Below, piece after piece: positions 63,915 through 64,000 of a stretch of DNA of 64,000 nucleotides (its first letter is position 1; the number at the start of each line of letters is the position of its first letter). The stretch lies in NCBI GenBank assembly GCA_964035575.1, contig OZ037855.1:744001-808000 (forward strand). The letters run 5' to 3'. This DNA is from Rhynchopus sp. YZ270_cl-10. Lineage: Eukaryota > Euglenozoa > Diplonemea > Diplonemida > Diplonemidae. The translations under genes and the position numbers were made by a program. Under the pieces are notes generated by a model. The model made no database searches. It saw only the letters and a list, made by a program, of their open reading frames with translations, and was not told the origin of the DNA.

Positions 63915-64000
63915 TATACATAGCGCTCCAATTAGAGTGTTAGGGTATAATTAGAGTCTGGGATTTTGGGTCAAGTCAGTTAGAGTCCAGTTAGAGTATA

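Noticed and set aside
63910-64000. Repeated (A/G)TTAGAGT words at the right edge
   Set aside because: Only four or five irregular copies before the window ends; the extent cannot be judged.

Overview
The window looks like nuclear DNA from a unicellular eukaryote. Coding regions are long and mostly intronless. The few introns I can place have GT..AG ends, with GTATGY-type donors in the two clearest cases. Spacers are wide and full of homopolymer runs, hairpins and short inverted-repeat elements. One gene has a mitochondrial-type N-terminus. No bacterial operon signals, rRNA or convincing tRNA were seen. Every gene I can support lies on the minus strand, and several start codons sit just downstream of a pyrimidine-rich tract ending in AG. 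Euglenozoa (diplonemid or euglenid-like) would fit this, as would another lineage with one-way gene arrays, but the lineage is not proven.

Left part (1-4,200): the N-terminal half of a polycystin/PKD2-type cation channel running off the left edge, then two unrecognised proteins. Middle part (4,950-32,150): an array of eight same-strand paralogues encoding tetratricopeptide-like (TPR) proteins of 453-497 residues, in three subtypes (A x2, B x1, C x5). N-terminal halves differ strongly between subtypes, but the last ~215 bp of coding sequence are nearly identical in DNA, which points to gene conversion. The type C genes sit in repeated gene-plus-spacer units. These act as a trap for mobile DNA: comparing units exposes a 177-bp element, a 678-bp foldback element with TA target duplication, and a 2,277-bp hAT-type element with an 8-bp duplication.

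Right part (32,200-64,000): a pogo/Tc1-like remnant, two more short hAT-type elements with 8-bp duplications, a ~270-bp inverted-repeat pair, a probable three-exon gene for a 1,733-residue coiled-coil protein, a type I membrane protein with three 123-residue repeats, an FAD-dependent amine-oxidase-fold protein with a C-terminal membrane anchor, a 1,788-residue coiled-coil protein, and a small two-exon mitochondrial membrane protein resembling the succinate dehydrogenase anchor SDHD. A 161-bp inverted repeat pair closes the right end.

The single-copy genes do not form an obvious pathway. Two large coiled-coil proteins, a polycystin and a surface-type protein would suit a flagellate, but that is inference. 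The least conventional signals are the homogenised 3' cassette of the TPR family, the hairpin-inserted TPR unit, and a dispersed family of small spacer hairpins with a CTCTCGT-like loop and changing, still-paired stems.
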